64,000 nucleotides of DNA from Ignavibacterium sp037440165 (GCF_037440165.1 NZ_JBBIUQ010000004.1:62001-126000), one strand, 5' to 3'; shown: positions 10,244 through 20,705, counted from the stretch's first letter. Notes: generated from the sequence alone by a model not told the origin. Numbers and translations are program-made.

Positions 10244-11404
10244 ATGAATAAAGATTATCTTCTTTTCCACAGACCATTCATTACTGAAGAAGAGATTAAT
10301 GAAATGGTAGATACACTTCGGTCTGGTTGGTTAAGTATGGGTCCCAAAACAATCAGATTTGAAGAAGAATTTAACAAATATATTGGAAGCAAAACATCAA
10401 TTGCAGTTAGTTCGTGGACGGCTGCTGGTCATTTGGCTTTGGAAGCATTTGGAATTCAAAGAGATGATGAAGTAATTGTTCCAACAATGACTTTTCCTGC
10501 TACGGCAGAAATAGTCTGTTACTTCGGAGCTAAACCAGTTATTGTTGATGTTGAAGAAGATACATTAAACATTTCTCTCAAAGAAATCGAAAAAGCACTC
10601 ACTCCAAAAACTAAAGCAATTATCCCAGTTCATTATGGTGGACAGCCTTGTGATATGGATGAAATAATGGGATTCGCAAAGCAGCACAACTTAAAAGTTT
10701 TAGAAGATGCAGCTCATTCTCTTCCTGCATATTATAAAGGAAGAAAAATTGGAACAATCGCTGATGTAACTTGCTTTAGTTTCTATGCAACTAAAACTTT
10801 ATCAACTGGTGAAGGTGGAATGATCTGTACTAATGATGAAGAAATTGCTAACAGATGTGCAATAATGCGATTGCATGGAATTAATCGTGATGCATGGAAA
10901 AGATATTCTGAATCCGGCTCTTGGTATTATGAAGTTGTTGCTCCGGGATTCAAATATAATTTTACCGATTTGCAGGCATCATTAGGACTTCCGCAATTGA
11001 AGAAAGTTGATGATATGTGGAACTCAAGAAAATATATTGCGTCACAATATACTGAAGCATTCAAAGATTTAGATACAATTACTCTTCATACGATCAAACC
11101 AGATCGGGAATCATCCTGGCATTTATACCCTGTAAGATTAAATCTCGAAATGTTGGAAGTTGGTCGTGCTCAAATCATCGAAGAGCTTAAGCAAAATAAT
11201 GTTGGAGTTGGTGTTCACTTTATGCCAGTTCATCAACATTTATTCTACAGTGAAACTTTTAAGCTTGATGATAAAAATTATCCTGTAGCCTCATCAGTAT
11301 TCCCAAGATTATTATCATTACCCATTTATCCGGGTATGACTGATAAAAATGTTGATAAAGTAATTAGTGTATTTACGGACATTCTTAAAAAGCACAGAAA
11401 ATAG
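10244..11404 (+). CDS. DegT/DnrJ/EryC1/StrS family sugar aminotransferase
   Basis: 386 residues. A PLP-dependent type I fold: AVSSWTAAGHLALEAF near the cofactor phosphate, VLEDAAHSLPAYYKGRKIG, and the Schiff-base lysine in FYATKTLSTGEGG (Lys184). The end carries SLPIYPGMTDKNVDKVI, typical of the family. It transfers an amino group to a nucleotide-linked keto-sugar, giving an amino sugar for the cluster's glycan. Adjacent placement to the initiating sugar transferase suggests that it makes that enzyme's substrate (compare the PglE/PglC pair); this is inference. Confidence 0.88.
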   Translation: MNKDYLLFHRPFITEEEINEMVDTLRSGWLSMGPKTIRFEEEFNKYIGSKTSIAVSSWTAAGHLALEAFGIQRDDEVIVPTMTFPATAEIVCYFGAKPVIVDVEEDTLNISLKEIEKALTPKTKAIIPVHYGGQPCDMDEIMGFAKQHNLKVLEDAAHSLPAYYKGRKIGTIADVTCFSFYATKTLSTGEGGMICTNDEEIANRCAIMRLHGINRDAWKRYSESGSWYYEVVAPGFKYNFTDLQASLGLPQLKKVDDMWNSRKYIASQYTEAFKDLDTITLHTIKPDRESSWHLYPVRLNLEMLEVGRAQIIEELKQNNVGVGVHFMPVHQHLFYSETFKLDDKNYPVASSVFPRLLSLPIYPGMTDKNVDKVISVFTDILKKHRK

Positions 11405-11416
11405 TATCCCGCTAAA

Positions 11417-11992
11417 ATGGGCAAACAGGGAAGTTTTCTTAAAAGATTTACAGACATTCTTTTCAGCATAATTGTTTTGCTCATTTCACTTCCTATTTTT
11501 TTAATTGTTATGATTGCAATAAAGTTGGACTCCAAAGGTCCGGTTTTTTTTATTCACGAAAGGACTGGTTATAAAGGCAAACCATTTAAAATGATGAAGT
11601 TCAGGGGAATGATTGATAATGCCCTTGCTTTTGGACCGGAGTTAACACAGGAAAACGATCCAAGAATAACCAGAGTTGGCAAAATATTACGACGCACAAG
11701 CTTTGATGAAGTACCTCAGTTTATAAATGTTCTTAAAGGTGAAATGAGTATAATCGGTCCGCGTCCCGAAATAATCAGCATAACAAATACATACAATGAA
11801 TATCAGAGAAAAGTTTTTGATTATAAACCAGGTATAACCGGAATTTCTCAAATCAATGGAAGACAAAAACTAACACCTGAGGAACGTACAAAAATGGAAA
11901 TTGAATACTATGAAAACGAAAATTTCTGGAGTGATTTAAGGATACTTTTTAAGACTGTGGCAGTCGTATTCACCAATGAAGGTAATATCTAA
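11417..11992 (+). CDS. Initiating sugar-phosphate transferase (PglC/WcaJ-type)
   Basis: 191 residues, the short monotopic form. One N-terminal hydrophobic helix (LFSIIVLLISLPIFLIVMI) is followed by the bacterial sugar transferase domain with FFIHERTGYKGKPFKMMKFR, RRTSFDEVPQFINVLKGEMS and IGPRPE. The E-R/D-E catalytic features of polyprenyl phosphate phosphoglycosyltransferases are visible. It would load the first sugar phosphate on undecaprenyl phosphate. The short length matches PglC better than WcaJ. It follows the aminotransferase by 12 bp. Confidence 0.88.
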   Translation: MGKQGSFLKRFTDILFSIIVLLISLPIFLIVMIAIKLDSKGPVFFIHERTGYKGKPFKMMKFRGMIDNALAFGPELTQENDPRITRVGKILRRTSFDEVPQFINVLKGEMSIIGPRPEIISITNTYNEYQRKVFDYKPGITGISQINGRQKLTPEERTKMEIEYYENENFWSDLRILFKTVAVVFTNEGNI

Positions 11993-11994
11993 TT

Positions 11995-12969
11995 GTGATT
12001 AAGATTTCTAAACTTATACCACTTCTTCTCCTGCTTTACTTAGTAGTGCTTCCAAGATTTAACTGGCGGGATTTACCTCAACCTTTTAATCAGTTTGTTG
12101 GTGAAAAACCTTTCGATGTTGTTCAATATCAAAAATATGTTCAATTTTTTCGAGGTAACAAAAATGTAGCGAATGAATTGGAAGGTCCGTTTTCATATCG
12201 CCCTCTAGTACCCTTATTAGCTTCAGTAATTCCGTTTCAGTCAAATACATCAATCAATTTGATTAATTTATTCTTTCTGACATTAGGTTTGATTTATCTT
12301 TTAAGACTTTTAAGATTATTTGGCTTCAATGAAAACCAGAGCATCATCGGGGGCTTATTTTTTATTTTATCTTTTCCGCTATTTTATTATGCAACATCCG
12401 GATACATCGACGGCTCTTTGTTGGGAATTCTTTTAATTTCAACTTACTATCTATTTGATGATAAATACTTTCTTTTTATTCTTACATTTACTTTGGGAAT
12501 CTTTATTAAGGAGACAATCATAATATTGTTGCCGGTTGCCATAATAGAATTTATGATCAAAGAAAAAAGCAAAATAAAATTTCTAAAAGTAATTATACCT
12601 GTTTTATTATATTTTTTAGTCATTGTTTTGATAAGAAAAATTGCACCTCACAAAGAATCTTATGTTTGGAAACCATCAATTGATATACTGATTTACAACT
12701 TGGTCAGAGTAAAAACTTACTTGAGTTTTCTTCTTACATTCGGTATTCCCGGTTTATTGGCAACTTATTTAATCATCACAAAAAAAATACAAATGATTTC
12801 GAAAGAAATTTCATATCCAATATTAGCAGGTTTTTTGTTTAGTTTTCTCTTATGGCTCTACTCATTATTTGCCGCCTATAGTGATGGAAGACAACTTTGG
12901 ATAACATATGTTTTTTCAATTCCGCTGGCTTTGTTTGTAATTCAGCATAGAGAAAAGAATGCTAAGTAA
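11995..12969 (+). CDS. Polytopic membrane protein, GT-C-like
   Basis: 324 residues, GTG start, about eight membrane helices. The first extracytoplasmic loop has FSYRPLVPLLASVIP and a helix end carries GIFIKETIIILLPVA; the R-P and K-E placements recall GT39/RgtA-type GT-C transferases that use polyprenyl-phosphate sugars in the periplasm. No strict signature is present, so this is a fold-level guess. It begins 2 bp after the initiating transferase and is the last gene of the polysaccharide cluster; about 100 bp follow before the C25 protease. Confidence 0.5.
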   Translation: MIKISKLIPLLLLLYLVVLPRFNWRDLPQPFNQFVGEKPFDVVQYQKYVQFFRGNKNVANELEGPFSYRPLVPLLASVIPFQSNTSINLINLFFLTLGLIYLLRLLRLFGFNENQSIIGGLFFILSFPLFYYATSGYIDGSLLGILLISTYYLFDDKYFLFILTFTLGIFIKETIIILLPVAIIEFMIKEKSKIKFLKVIIPVLLYFLVIVLIRKIAPHKESYVWKPSIDILIYNLVRVKTYLSFLLTFGIPGLLATYLIITKKIQMISKEISYPILAGFLFSFLLWLYSLFAAYSDGRQLWITYVFSIPLALFVIQHREKNAK

Positions 12970-13075
12970 AAGTTATCTTGACAAGTCGGAGTTAATTAAA
13001 ATTGTTAATTCACTTTTTTTTGACCTTTATTAGAAACTTATATTCCATATAATTAGCAAAAAAAAAAGAAATTTC

Positions 13076-16000
13076 ATGAAAAAGATTTTTTTATCTCAAT
13101 TCTTTTTAATCCTATTTAGTTTTTACACATACTCCCAACAAAGAGAAGATTTTTATAAAATATTAGAATCAAATCTTAACTATATTGAAATAGAATTTAC
13201 ATTCCCTGATAAATACGCATTAAAGGATACTTTGATCAATAATCTCCAGTTCACTTATATTGATTCTGATGAAATTCCACTTTGGTTACCTGGTGAACCT
13301 TACATTCCAACCAAATTATTGAAATTGGGCTTACCTCCGAACACCGTCCCCGAAATAAAGATTTTGGACAGTGAATCGGAAACCCATTACAATAAATTTA
13401 TAATATCTGTTCCAGATTCAATTAACCAACCTTTGGATATTCTAAATTATGATGAAAATATCTACGGCGTAAATCAATACTTCCCAATGCAGCCAATTCT
13501 TAGCTCGGAAATAGCCTTTTATAGATTTATTAAATTTACAAATCTAATCATATCACCTTTCCAATTTAATCCCGTTGAAAGAAAGTTAATTAAATTTAAA
13601 AAGATCAGGGTGAGAATCAATTACATTAAAGATTCAAACGAACAAGACAATTTTGGACCTGTTGTAGATAGAAAAACTAATGAATTTATTTCCGAGGGGT
13701 TAATTAATAGTGAAGTAGCTTTAAATTTTATTGCCAAAAGAATTGATAACTCTCAAAATCCACTCGTTGATTATTGGTACAATCCAAACAAAGAATACTA
13801 TAAACTTTTTCTTAATAAAAAAGGTGTGTATCGAATTACATATCAAGATCTTATCAATGCTGGTGTTAATCCTAATGGAGAAATTAGCGAAGGAAGGTTC
13901 GAACTTTATAATTATGGAGAAAATATTCCTTTAGATATCATTGACTCGGACAGTAACGGTGTTTTTAATGATGGTGATTATTTCCAATTCGTTGGATTTC
14001 TAGTCAAGCCAAGTCCTTATTCAGGTCTGAATATACATAATTTGTCAAATGTTTATTGGCTGTCACTCCAGGCTGATAGTGTCAACAGATATAAATATAA
14101 AAATGGATTTCCAGACAATACATTTAACCTCATTACTTCTTCGATAACTACTATTCATTGGGAAGAAGATAAAATATATTTTGAATTTGGTTATTCAAAC
14201 AATAATCAACTTGATTATTGGAATTGGGAGACCATAGAAGTCAGAAACGGTCAGGTTATAAATTTCTTTGATATTTTTGTAAAGGATAGCATTGCATATT
14301 TCAGAGATCCGACAAAATCTGAAGCTAAAATTCGCGTTGCTCTTAATGGAGTAAGTTTCTCGCCATGCCCAACTGCCCATAACGCTTGGGTAAGATGGAA
14401 CTTTGCAAAAATTGGACCTACTGTTACCTGGTCTGGTCAGTCTAGAGCTTTAATCGAAAGTAATTTTCATTGGGGAATTGGTGGTGACAGTGTTTATTGC
14501 TCACCTGATAGTAATTACATAATTGTAGGGTTAGATACTATTAACTGTTCAGGTAATTTAGACATCGTTCGATTGAATTGGATAGAATTAGACTATTGGC
14601 GCCTTCATAATATGTTTCAAAAACCCTATTTCGACTTTAAAAGTCCTCCGAATAGATTTGGTGCCAACAACTATTTCCTTTTTAGTTTCCCCTATCAGAG
14701 TATGAAAATATACATTCCAAGCAGAGCTGATTTGATACATAATCCTTGGATTAGAGGAGATGTTGATCAAGGAGTATATTTCCGAGATACTATATATCAA
14801 CAAACAGAATATTTTTGTGTCTCACCAGATTTTTACTTAACTGTTGATTCAATCGTAAAGGATAAATCTTCTGACTTACGCAATTTATTAAATGAGGCTG
14901 ACTATATAATAATCACACATGAGTTTTTTAAGACTGCTGCAGAAAGATTAAAAAGTTATAGAGAAAACAATTTATTTGGATTTGATTCTGCAAGAGTTGC
15001 TTTGGTAGAAGTTCAGGATATTTATGATGAATTTAATTTTGGATTGATGGATCCATCTGCAATAAAAAGTTTTATTAGTTTTGCATTTAATAATTGGCAG
15101 CAACCATCGCCCTCATACATAGTTTTAGTTGGTGATATGAGCCACGATTATCGTAAAATTTTACCAGATAGCCGAGATAATTTTATTCCCGCAATTCCTT
15201 TTCAGTCACATCAGTATGGGCAAGTTGCGACTGATAATGAATTTGTTACAATAGTTGGTAATGATTATGTACCTGATTTAGCAATAGGTAGAATTTCTTG
15301 CGAAACCCTTGATGAAGCAAACCTTTTGATAGATAAAGTAATAAACTATCCGGGTGATTCCGATAAGCTTTGGAAAAAAACTATTGGTTTGTTTTCCGGT
15401 GGATTAAATGAAGGCGATGAAAACACATTGAAATTCAATGATCGAAGTATGGATCTAGAAAATTTATTTGTTAAACCTCACGGGAGTTTAACAACTAAAG
15501 TTTTCCGTTATCCAAACAAGCCAGAATATATACCTTTTTATGGTAGCGGTCCGGAAATCAGAAGAGAAATAAATAAAGGGACTGTAATTTCGAATTATTA
15601 TGGGCACGGTGGTGGTTATCAATGGGATTTCGTTTTCACAGATGATGATATATACGCATTAAATAATGAAAACAGACTCCCTTTTGTTATTAGTGTTACT
15701 TGTTATACAAATCATTTTGATAACCAGGAAGTTTTTGGTGAGATTTTCAATTCTCTTCCTTATGGAGGTAGTATTGCTTTTCTTGGCAGTATAGGGCTTA
15801 CTTACTGGCCAACAACAGCATTCTACAATCAGGAAATGTTCAGAGAGATATTTATTAATAAAAAATATGTTTTAGGCGATGTTATACAAATTGCAAAATC
15901 TAATCCTGCTTATGGTCAGATGTTGCAAATGCTTAATTTATTAGGAGATCCAGCTATCAAATTAGCCCTTCCCGATAATCCGGATTTTTCAATTCAAAGT

Positions 16001-18796
16001 AAAGATGTTACCATTACACCAAATAATCCATTAGTAAATGATACTGTAAATGTATCTATTAAATTGACAAATTTTGGTACAGCTTTTCCAAATGATTCGG
16101 TTTCGGTAGAACTTTATGAAGGTTACATCTCAGATTCAACTTTGATCGGAATGGCTAAAAGGGCTTCTTTTAACTTCATTGACTCAGTAAATTTCATTTG
16201 GATTCCCAAAACTCCGGGAGTAATACCTTTAATAGTAAGATTAAATGAAATTGATTCTATTGTAGAAATAGATCACAGCGATAATATTACAACAAAAAAT
16301 TTTGCTGTATTTAGTATTGCAGAACCTAATGTACTCAAACCGATCGATTATTATAGCTCTAATGAAGGCTCAGTAGATTTTATTATTGTGGATATTGGGG
16401 AATATATAAATAAAGACTTAAGGTACAGAATTTTAATTGACACTAGCTTATCTCTAAACTCAATTTCCCAAATTACATCTGAAATACTTTTATCACAAGA
16501 AGGAATCGTTAAGTGGAAATCTCCCCAACTTCCAGTAGGTAATTATTTTTGGAAAGCATTCATATATTCAAGTGATGATACAAATGCTACCTCAATAAAA
16601 ACATTTTCGATTAATAATTCAGATACTCATCAATTTTATGCAAATGGTAATCAATTGCAGAACTTCAGACTTAACAATATGATTTTTTCGTCACAAAATA
16701 ATGGTATGGTCTTAAACACACAACTATTACCACCGAGACCATCCGATATTACTATGCTTGATTCTATTCTTGTAACAATTCCTGAAGATTCTACTTATTT
16801 AACTGTTGCAGCTTCCGATGGCTCGTATATTTATTTTGGGAATGTAATTGATAGAAATTTTGGTCGTCCTTCAAAGATATATAAAATTGGTACAGGTTAT
16901 GGAGGAACTATAAGAGGCCAAAACTACGGGCATATTGGTAATTTATCCATTCCAATTAAAAATCAGATGTTCTATCTCGATGGTTTTTTATATGTAGCTA
17001 CGGGTGATGATTCAACTCTTTTAAGAATTTCTCCTGAAACAGCCGACACACAAAGAATTTACATCCCTGACAGACTTTTACCCAGTGAAGATGGAATTTT
17101 ATCAAACGGAGGATTTCACGTTTCAACAGATGGCAGATATGTTTATAATCTCACTGCTGGATATGGGAGTAAAAGGAACAAATATATTTTGAGAACATTT
17201 GATCCACAAAATAATTGGATTAAAATTACTGATGATGTCGAATTTATCGGATCATCTCAACCGACATTTTCTAATTTCTTCGTTTCAGATGGTTATGTGA
17301 TTACTATAGAAAGTTTCTATAATCATTACATGAGAAGATACAGACTTGATGGATTTTTTGAAGAGGAATGGATAGTCTCTCAGCGACCAAATATTTTTTA
17401 CGCTTTAGCCCAGGACAGAACTAATAATTTGGTATATATCAGTACTTACAAACCCCCTATGTTTGCCTATCAACCAGCAATTTTTGAGTTTACTGGAAGT
17501 TATAAAAATGCATTCGGTATTGTTGAATCTCCAGAGATCGGACCTGCAAAACATTGGCAGACATTAAATTTTAATATTGAATCACAAGGCTCAACTGGAA
17601 GTGTTAATAATGTTGTTCTAGGTAAAAATATTTCCTCAGGTCTTTGGGATACTATTGCGGTTAATTTACCCCCGAGTTATAACCTAAATAATTTCAGCGG
17701 AAATTATAATTTTATTAAGACAGTTTTTAATTTCAAAGACTCTTCATTTGGTGCTTCAGAACCAATGAAATTTACTAATTTAAGTGTGGACTTCATTCCA
17801 TATCCTGAAATTCATATTCACCCGTCTTATTTAAGTTTCTCAGAAGATACAATAATGCAAGGTTTTGACATTACGATGAACTTAATTATAAAAAATATCG
17901 GTTATTCTAAATATGATAGTTTACTATTAAACTTTAATTTCAATGATGAAGATTCTGTTGTGTTTTCACAAAATATTCTTTCACTGCAGCCAGATTCGGT
18001 AATCGTAGTTCAAAAAACAATTAACACTGATAACCTTCTTTACACTGCACCTTTAACTGAGATTAAATTAAGCGCTACTATGCAGAATTCAGAAAATGAA
18101 TACTTTTATTTCAACAATTTTACTGACAAACTTTTCTTCATTTCACGAGATTCTATTTCTCCAAAATTCCTTATTACTTTTGATGGAAGAGAAATTCTTG
18201 ATGGTGATATCATCTCATCTGAGCCTGTTGTTCTGATCTCCTTGGAAGATAATAGTCCTTTACCTTTAGATACAACTCTGTTCACAATTGTGCATAATAA
18301 TGTTCCGCTGAGATTTTCTAATCCGGATTTAAGTTTTAACTATATTCCTTACCCGAATTCGAAAGCTGAAATTACCTGGACACCAAAGCTTAATGATGGC
18401 CGACATGTTCTTGAGGTTCTTGCAAAAGATGCTTCAAATAATTTCTTCGATACCACTTCTTACAGACAGATATTCTATGTTTATAATGACCCTGATCTGC
18501 GTCAGGTTTATAATTATCCAAATCCATTTAAAGATGATACATATTTTACTTTTGAGTTAAGAGGTGTAAATCCACCAGAAGAATTTCGGATAAAAGTTTT
18601 CACTATTGCTGGAAGACTTATAAGAGAAATAAGTGTTCCGCCTTCATCTTTGCAAATAGGATTTAATAAAATATACTGGAACGGAAGAGATCAGGATGGT
18701 GATGAAATCGCGAATGGCCTTTATTTCTATAAAATGATTGCCAAACACGGTGATGAAATAAAAACCGTAACTCAAAAACTTGCGAAAGTTAAATAA
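13076..18796 (+). CDS. C25 gingipain/PorU-like cysteine protease with T9SS sorting domain
   Basis: 1906 residues, secreted. The signal peptide is about residues 1-20. A long N-terminal region precedes the C25 caspase-like domain (about 605-960), where the likely catalytic dyad is His844 in YYGHGGGYQW and Cys876 in SVTCYTNHF. A CARDB-like beta-sandwich follows (about 975-1075), then repeats with a propeller look (about 1200-1480), and a C-terminal sorting domain from YNYPNPFKDDTYFTFEL (about 1810) to the end. C25 includes gingipains and PorU, the T9SS sortase that cleaves sorting domains. This protein is much longer than typical PorU (about 1100-1300), so PorU identity is not certain. Confidence 0.82.
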   Translation: MKKIFLSQFFLILFSFYTYSQQREDFYKILESNLNYIEIEFTFPDKYALKDTLINNLQFTYIDSDEIPLWLPGEPYIPTKLLKLGLPPNTVPEIKILDSESETHYNKFIISVPDSINQPLDILNYDENIYGVNQYFPMQPILSSEIAFYRFIKFTNLIISPFQFNPVERKLIKFKKIRVRINYIKDSNEQDNFGPVVDRKTNEFISEGLINSEVALNFIAKRIDNSQNPLVDYWYNPNKEYYKLFLNKKGVYRITYQDLINAGVNPNGEISEGRFELYNYGENIPLDIIDSDSNGVFNDGDYFQFVGFLVKPSPYSGLNIHNLSNVYWLSLQADSVNRYKYKNGFPDNTFNLITSSITTIHWEEDKIYFEFGYSNNNQLDYWNWETIEVRNGQVINFFDIFVKDSIAYFRDPTKSEAKIRVALNGVSFSPCPTAHNAWVRWNFAKIGPTVTWSGQSRALIESNFHWGIGGDSVYCSPDSNYIIVGLDTINCSGNLDIVRLNWIELDYWRLHNMFQKPYFDFKSPPNRFGANNYFLFSFPYQSMKIYIPSRADLIHNPWIRGDVDQGVYFRDTIYQQTEYFCVSPDFYLTVDSIVKDKSSDLRNLLNEADYIIITHEFFKTAAERLKSYRENNLFGFDSARVALVEVQDIYDEFNFGLMDPSAIKSFISFAFNNWQQPSPSYIVLVGDMSHDYRKILPDSRDNFIPAIPFQSHQYGQVATDNEFVTIVGNDYVPDLAIGRISCETLDEANLLIDKVINYPGDSDKLWKKTIGLFSGGLNEGDENTLKFNDRSMDLENLFVKPHGSLTTKVFRYPNKPEYIPFYGSGPEIRREINKGTVISNYYGHGGGYQWDFVFTDDDIYALNNENRLPFVISVTCYTNHFDNQEVFGEIFNSLPYGGSIAFLGSIGLTYWPTTAFYNQEMFREIFINKKYVLGDVIQIAKSNPAYGQMLQMLNLLGDPAIKLALPDNPDFSIQSKDVTITPNNPLVNDTVNVSIKLTNFGTAFPNDSVSVELYEGYISDSTLIGMAKRASFNFIDSVNFIWIPKTPGVIPLIVRLNEIDSIVEIDHSDNITTKNFAVFSIAEPNVLKPIDYYSSNEGSVDFIIVDIGEYINKDLRYRILIDTSLSLNSISQITSEILLSQEGIVKWKSPQLPVGNYFWKAFIYSSDDTNATSIKTFSINNSDTHQFYANGNQLQNFRLNNMIFSSQNNGMVLNTQLLPPRPSDITMLDSILVTIPEDSTYLTVAASDGSYIYFGNVIDRNFGRPSKIYKIGTGYGGTIRGQNYGHIGNLSIPIKNQMFYLDGFLYVATGDDSTLLRISPETADTQRIYIPDRLLPSEDGILSNGGFHVSTDGRYVYNLTAGYGSKRNKYILRTFDPQNNWIKITDDVEFIGSSQPTFSNFFVSDGYVITIESFYNHYMRRYRLDGFFEEEWIVSQRPNIFYALAQDRTNNLVYISTYKPPMFAYQPAIFEFTGSYKNAFGIVESPEIGPAKHWQTLNFNIESQGSTGSVNNVVLGKNISSGLWDTIAVNLPPSYNLNNFSGNYNFIKTVFNFKDSSFGASEPMKFTNLSVDFIPYPEIHIHPSYLSFSEDTIMQGFDITMNLIIKNIGYSKYDSLLLNFNFNDEDSVVFSQNILSLQPDSVIVVQKTINTDNLLYTAPLTEIKLSATMQNSENEYFYFNNFTDKLFFISRDSISPKFLITFDGREILDGDIISSEPVVLISLEDNSPLPLDTTLFTIVHNNVPLRFSNPDLSFNYIPYPNSKAEITWTPKLNDGRHVLEVLAKDASNNFFDTTSYRQIFYVYNDPDLRQVYNYPNPFKDDTYFTFELRGVNPPEEFRIKVFTIAGRLIREISVPPSSLQIGFNKIYWNGRDQDGDEIANGLYFYKMIAKHGDEIKTVTQKLAKVK

Positions 18797-18822
18797 ACCA
18801 TTAGCACTCAAGAGGAATCTAT

Positions 18823-20655
18823 ATGTGTGGAATTGTCGGATACATTGGTCAGAGAAATTGTGTGCCTATTCTCATCGAAGGGTTGAAAAGACTTGAATAC
18901 AGAGGTTATGATTCTGCTGGTATCGGAATTCTAAATGGGAGTGATTCGGTAATTGTTAAGAATAAAGGCAAGGTTTCTCTTCTTCAGGAAAAAGTTGAAC
19001 AATTAAATCTAAGTTCCACAATTGGAATTGGTCATACAAGATGGGCTACTCATGGAATTCCAAATGAAACTAATGCTCATCCTCATACTAACACTGATGA
19101 CTCGCTGTTTTTAATCCACAATGGTATTATTGAAAATTATCAGACTCTTAAAAAGGGTTTAATGAATCTTGGCTATAGATTCAGAAGTGAAACCGATTCG
19201 GAAGTTCTTCCTCATCTCATAGACTCTTTTCTCAGGAAGGGAAATGATCTTGTTAAATCAGTTCAGCTTGCTTTACAGGAGGTTGAAGGCACTTATGGAA
19301 TTGCAATTATTTATACAAAAGAACCGGATAAAATTGTAGCTGCACGTAAAGGTTCGCCACTCATTGTTGGACTTGGTCAAAATGAAAATTTTGTCGCATC
19401 AGATGTTTCGGCGGTTTTAGCTCACACGAAACAAGTTGTATATCTTGAAGATGGTGAAATTGCAGTTATTACTAAAAATGATTTCTGTGCAAAGACAATT
19501 TATGATGATGAGATCAGAAAGGAAGTCCACGAAATTACAATGTCGCTTGAAGAGATAGATAAAGGTGGCTATCCACATTTTATGCTTAAAGAAATTATGG
19601 AACAACCGGAATCTCTTCGTAATTCAATGAGAGGAAGGATATTACTTGAAGAAGGCAACGCAAAGTTAGGTGGTTTAGCCGATGTTGCAGATCGTCTTGC
19701 AAATTCAAAAAGAATATTAATCTCAGCTTGTGGCACAAGCTGGCATGCAGGATTGGTTGGTGAATATATGTTTGAACAATTCACCAGAATTCCTACAGAA
19801 GTTGAGTATGCTTCAGAATTCAGATATCGTAATCCGATTGTTGGAAGTGATGATACAGTATTTTTTATTTCACAGAGCGGTGAAACCGCTGATACTTTAG
19901 CAGCTCTTCGTGAAGCAAAACTTCGTGGTGCTTTAGCTCTTGGAATTTGTAACGCTGTTGGAAGTTCGATTGCTAGAGAAAGTGAAGCTGGTGTTTATAC
20001 CCATGCCGGACCGGAAATCGGTGTGGCTTCTACTAAAGCATTTACTTCTCAGTTAGTTGTTCTTGCTTTAATTACACTTTTGATCGGAAGAAAGAAAAAT
20101 TTAAGTATTGAAGACGGAAAAAAAATTGCTAGTGAGCTTTTTCAAATTCCTGATAAAGTTGAAAAGATATTAAAATTAAATTCAGAAATTGAATCAATTG
20201 CTTCTCAATTTAAGGATGCGAAAAATTTTCTGTATTTGGGAAGAGGATATAATTTCCCGGTCGCACTTGAAGGTGCATTAAAGCTTAAAGAAATTTCCTA
20301 CATTCATGCTGAAGGTTATCCTGCTGCCGAAATGAAACACGGACCGATTGCATTAATTGATGAAGATATGCCAGTAGTTTTTATTGCTCCACAGGATTCC
20401 ACTTATGAAAAAATTAAAAGTAACATTCAGGAAGTAAAAGCACGCGGCGGTAAGATAATAGCTGTAGCAAGTGAAAATGATAATGAGATTGATCATCTTG
20501 TTGATTATTCAATAAAAATTCCTGACGCGATAGAAATGCTGCGACCGATTCTCACAGTAATTCCACTTCAATTGCTTGCTTATCACATTGCTGTAAAGAA
20601 AGGGTTAAACGTTGATCAGCCGAGAAATTTAGCTAAAAGTGTTACTGTTGAATGA
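18823..20655 (+). CDS. glmS: Glutamine-fructose-6-phosphate aminotransferase
   Basis: 610 residues, full length for GlmS. MCGIVGYIG exposes the catalytic Cys2 of the glutaminase domain, with LEYRGYDSAGIG and GHTRWATHG. Two SIS isomerase domains follow (SACGTSWHAGLVGEY, SQSGETADTLAAL, GVASTKAFTSQL), and the end DQPRNLAKSVTVE is diagnostic. It makes glucosamine-6-phosphate, the entry to UDP-GlcNAc for peptidoglycan, LPS and surface glycans. The start has an AAGAGGA ribosome site. It follows the C25 gene by 26 bp with no terminator, so read-through is likely. No glmS ribozyme is visible in that gap. Confidence 0.97.
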   Translation: MCGIVGYIGQRNCVPILIEGLKRLEYRGYDSAGIGILNGSDSVIVKNKGKVSLLQEKVEQLNLSSTIGIGHTRWATHGIPNETNAHPHTNTDDSLFLIHNGIIENYQTLKKGLMNLGYRFRSETDSEVLPHLIDSFLRKGNDLVKSVQLALQEVEGTYGIAIIYTKEPDKIVAARKGSPLIVGLGQNENFVASDVSAVLAHTKQVVYLEDGEIAVITKNDFCAKTIYDDEIRKEVHEITMSLEEIDKGGYPHFMLKEIMEQPESLRNSMRGRILLEEGNAKLGGLADVADRLANSKRILISACGTSWHAGLVGEYMFEQFTRIPTEVEYASEFRYRNPIVGSDDTVFFISQSGETADTLAALREAKLRGALALGICNAVGSSIARESEAGVYTHAGPEIGVASTKAFTSQLVVLALITLLIGRKKNLSIEDGKKIASELFQIPDKVEKILKLNSEIESIASQFKDAKNFLYLGRGYNFPVALEGALKLKEISYIHAEGYPAAEMKHGPIALIDEDMPVVFIAPQDSTYEKIKSNIQEVKARGGKIIAVASENDNEIDHLVDYSIKIPDAIEMLRPILTVIPLQLLAYHIAVKKGLNVDQPRNLAKSVTVE

Positions 20656-20658
20656 TTT

Positions 20659-20689
20659 TTTGTGATTAAAAGAAAAATCTATATTTTTG
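20659..20689 (+). promoter_or_regulatory. Bacteroidota-type promoter for tRNA-Phe
   Basis: TTTG at 20659-20662, exactly 19 bp, then TATTTTTG at 20682-20689, matching the Bacteroidota consensus TTTG-N19-TAnnTTTG. The predicted start of transcription (around 20696) falls about 10 bp before the mature tRNA. It has no resemblance to TTGACA/TATAAT, which supports the taxonomic placement. Confidence 0.7.
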
Positions 20690-20705
20690 TGCGCCAAAAA
20701 AATTT

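Noticed and set aside
18797..18822. glmS ribozyme
   Set aside because: Only 26 bp separate the C25 gene and glmS; there is no room for the ribozyme.
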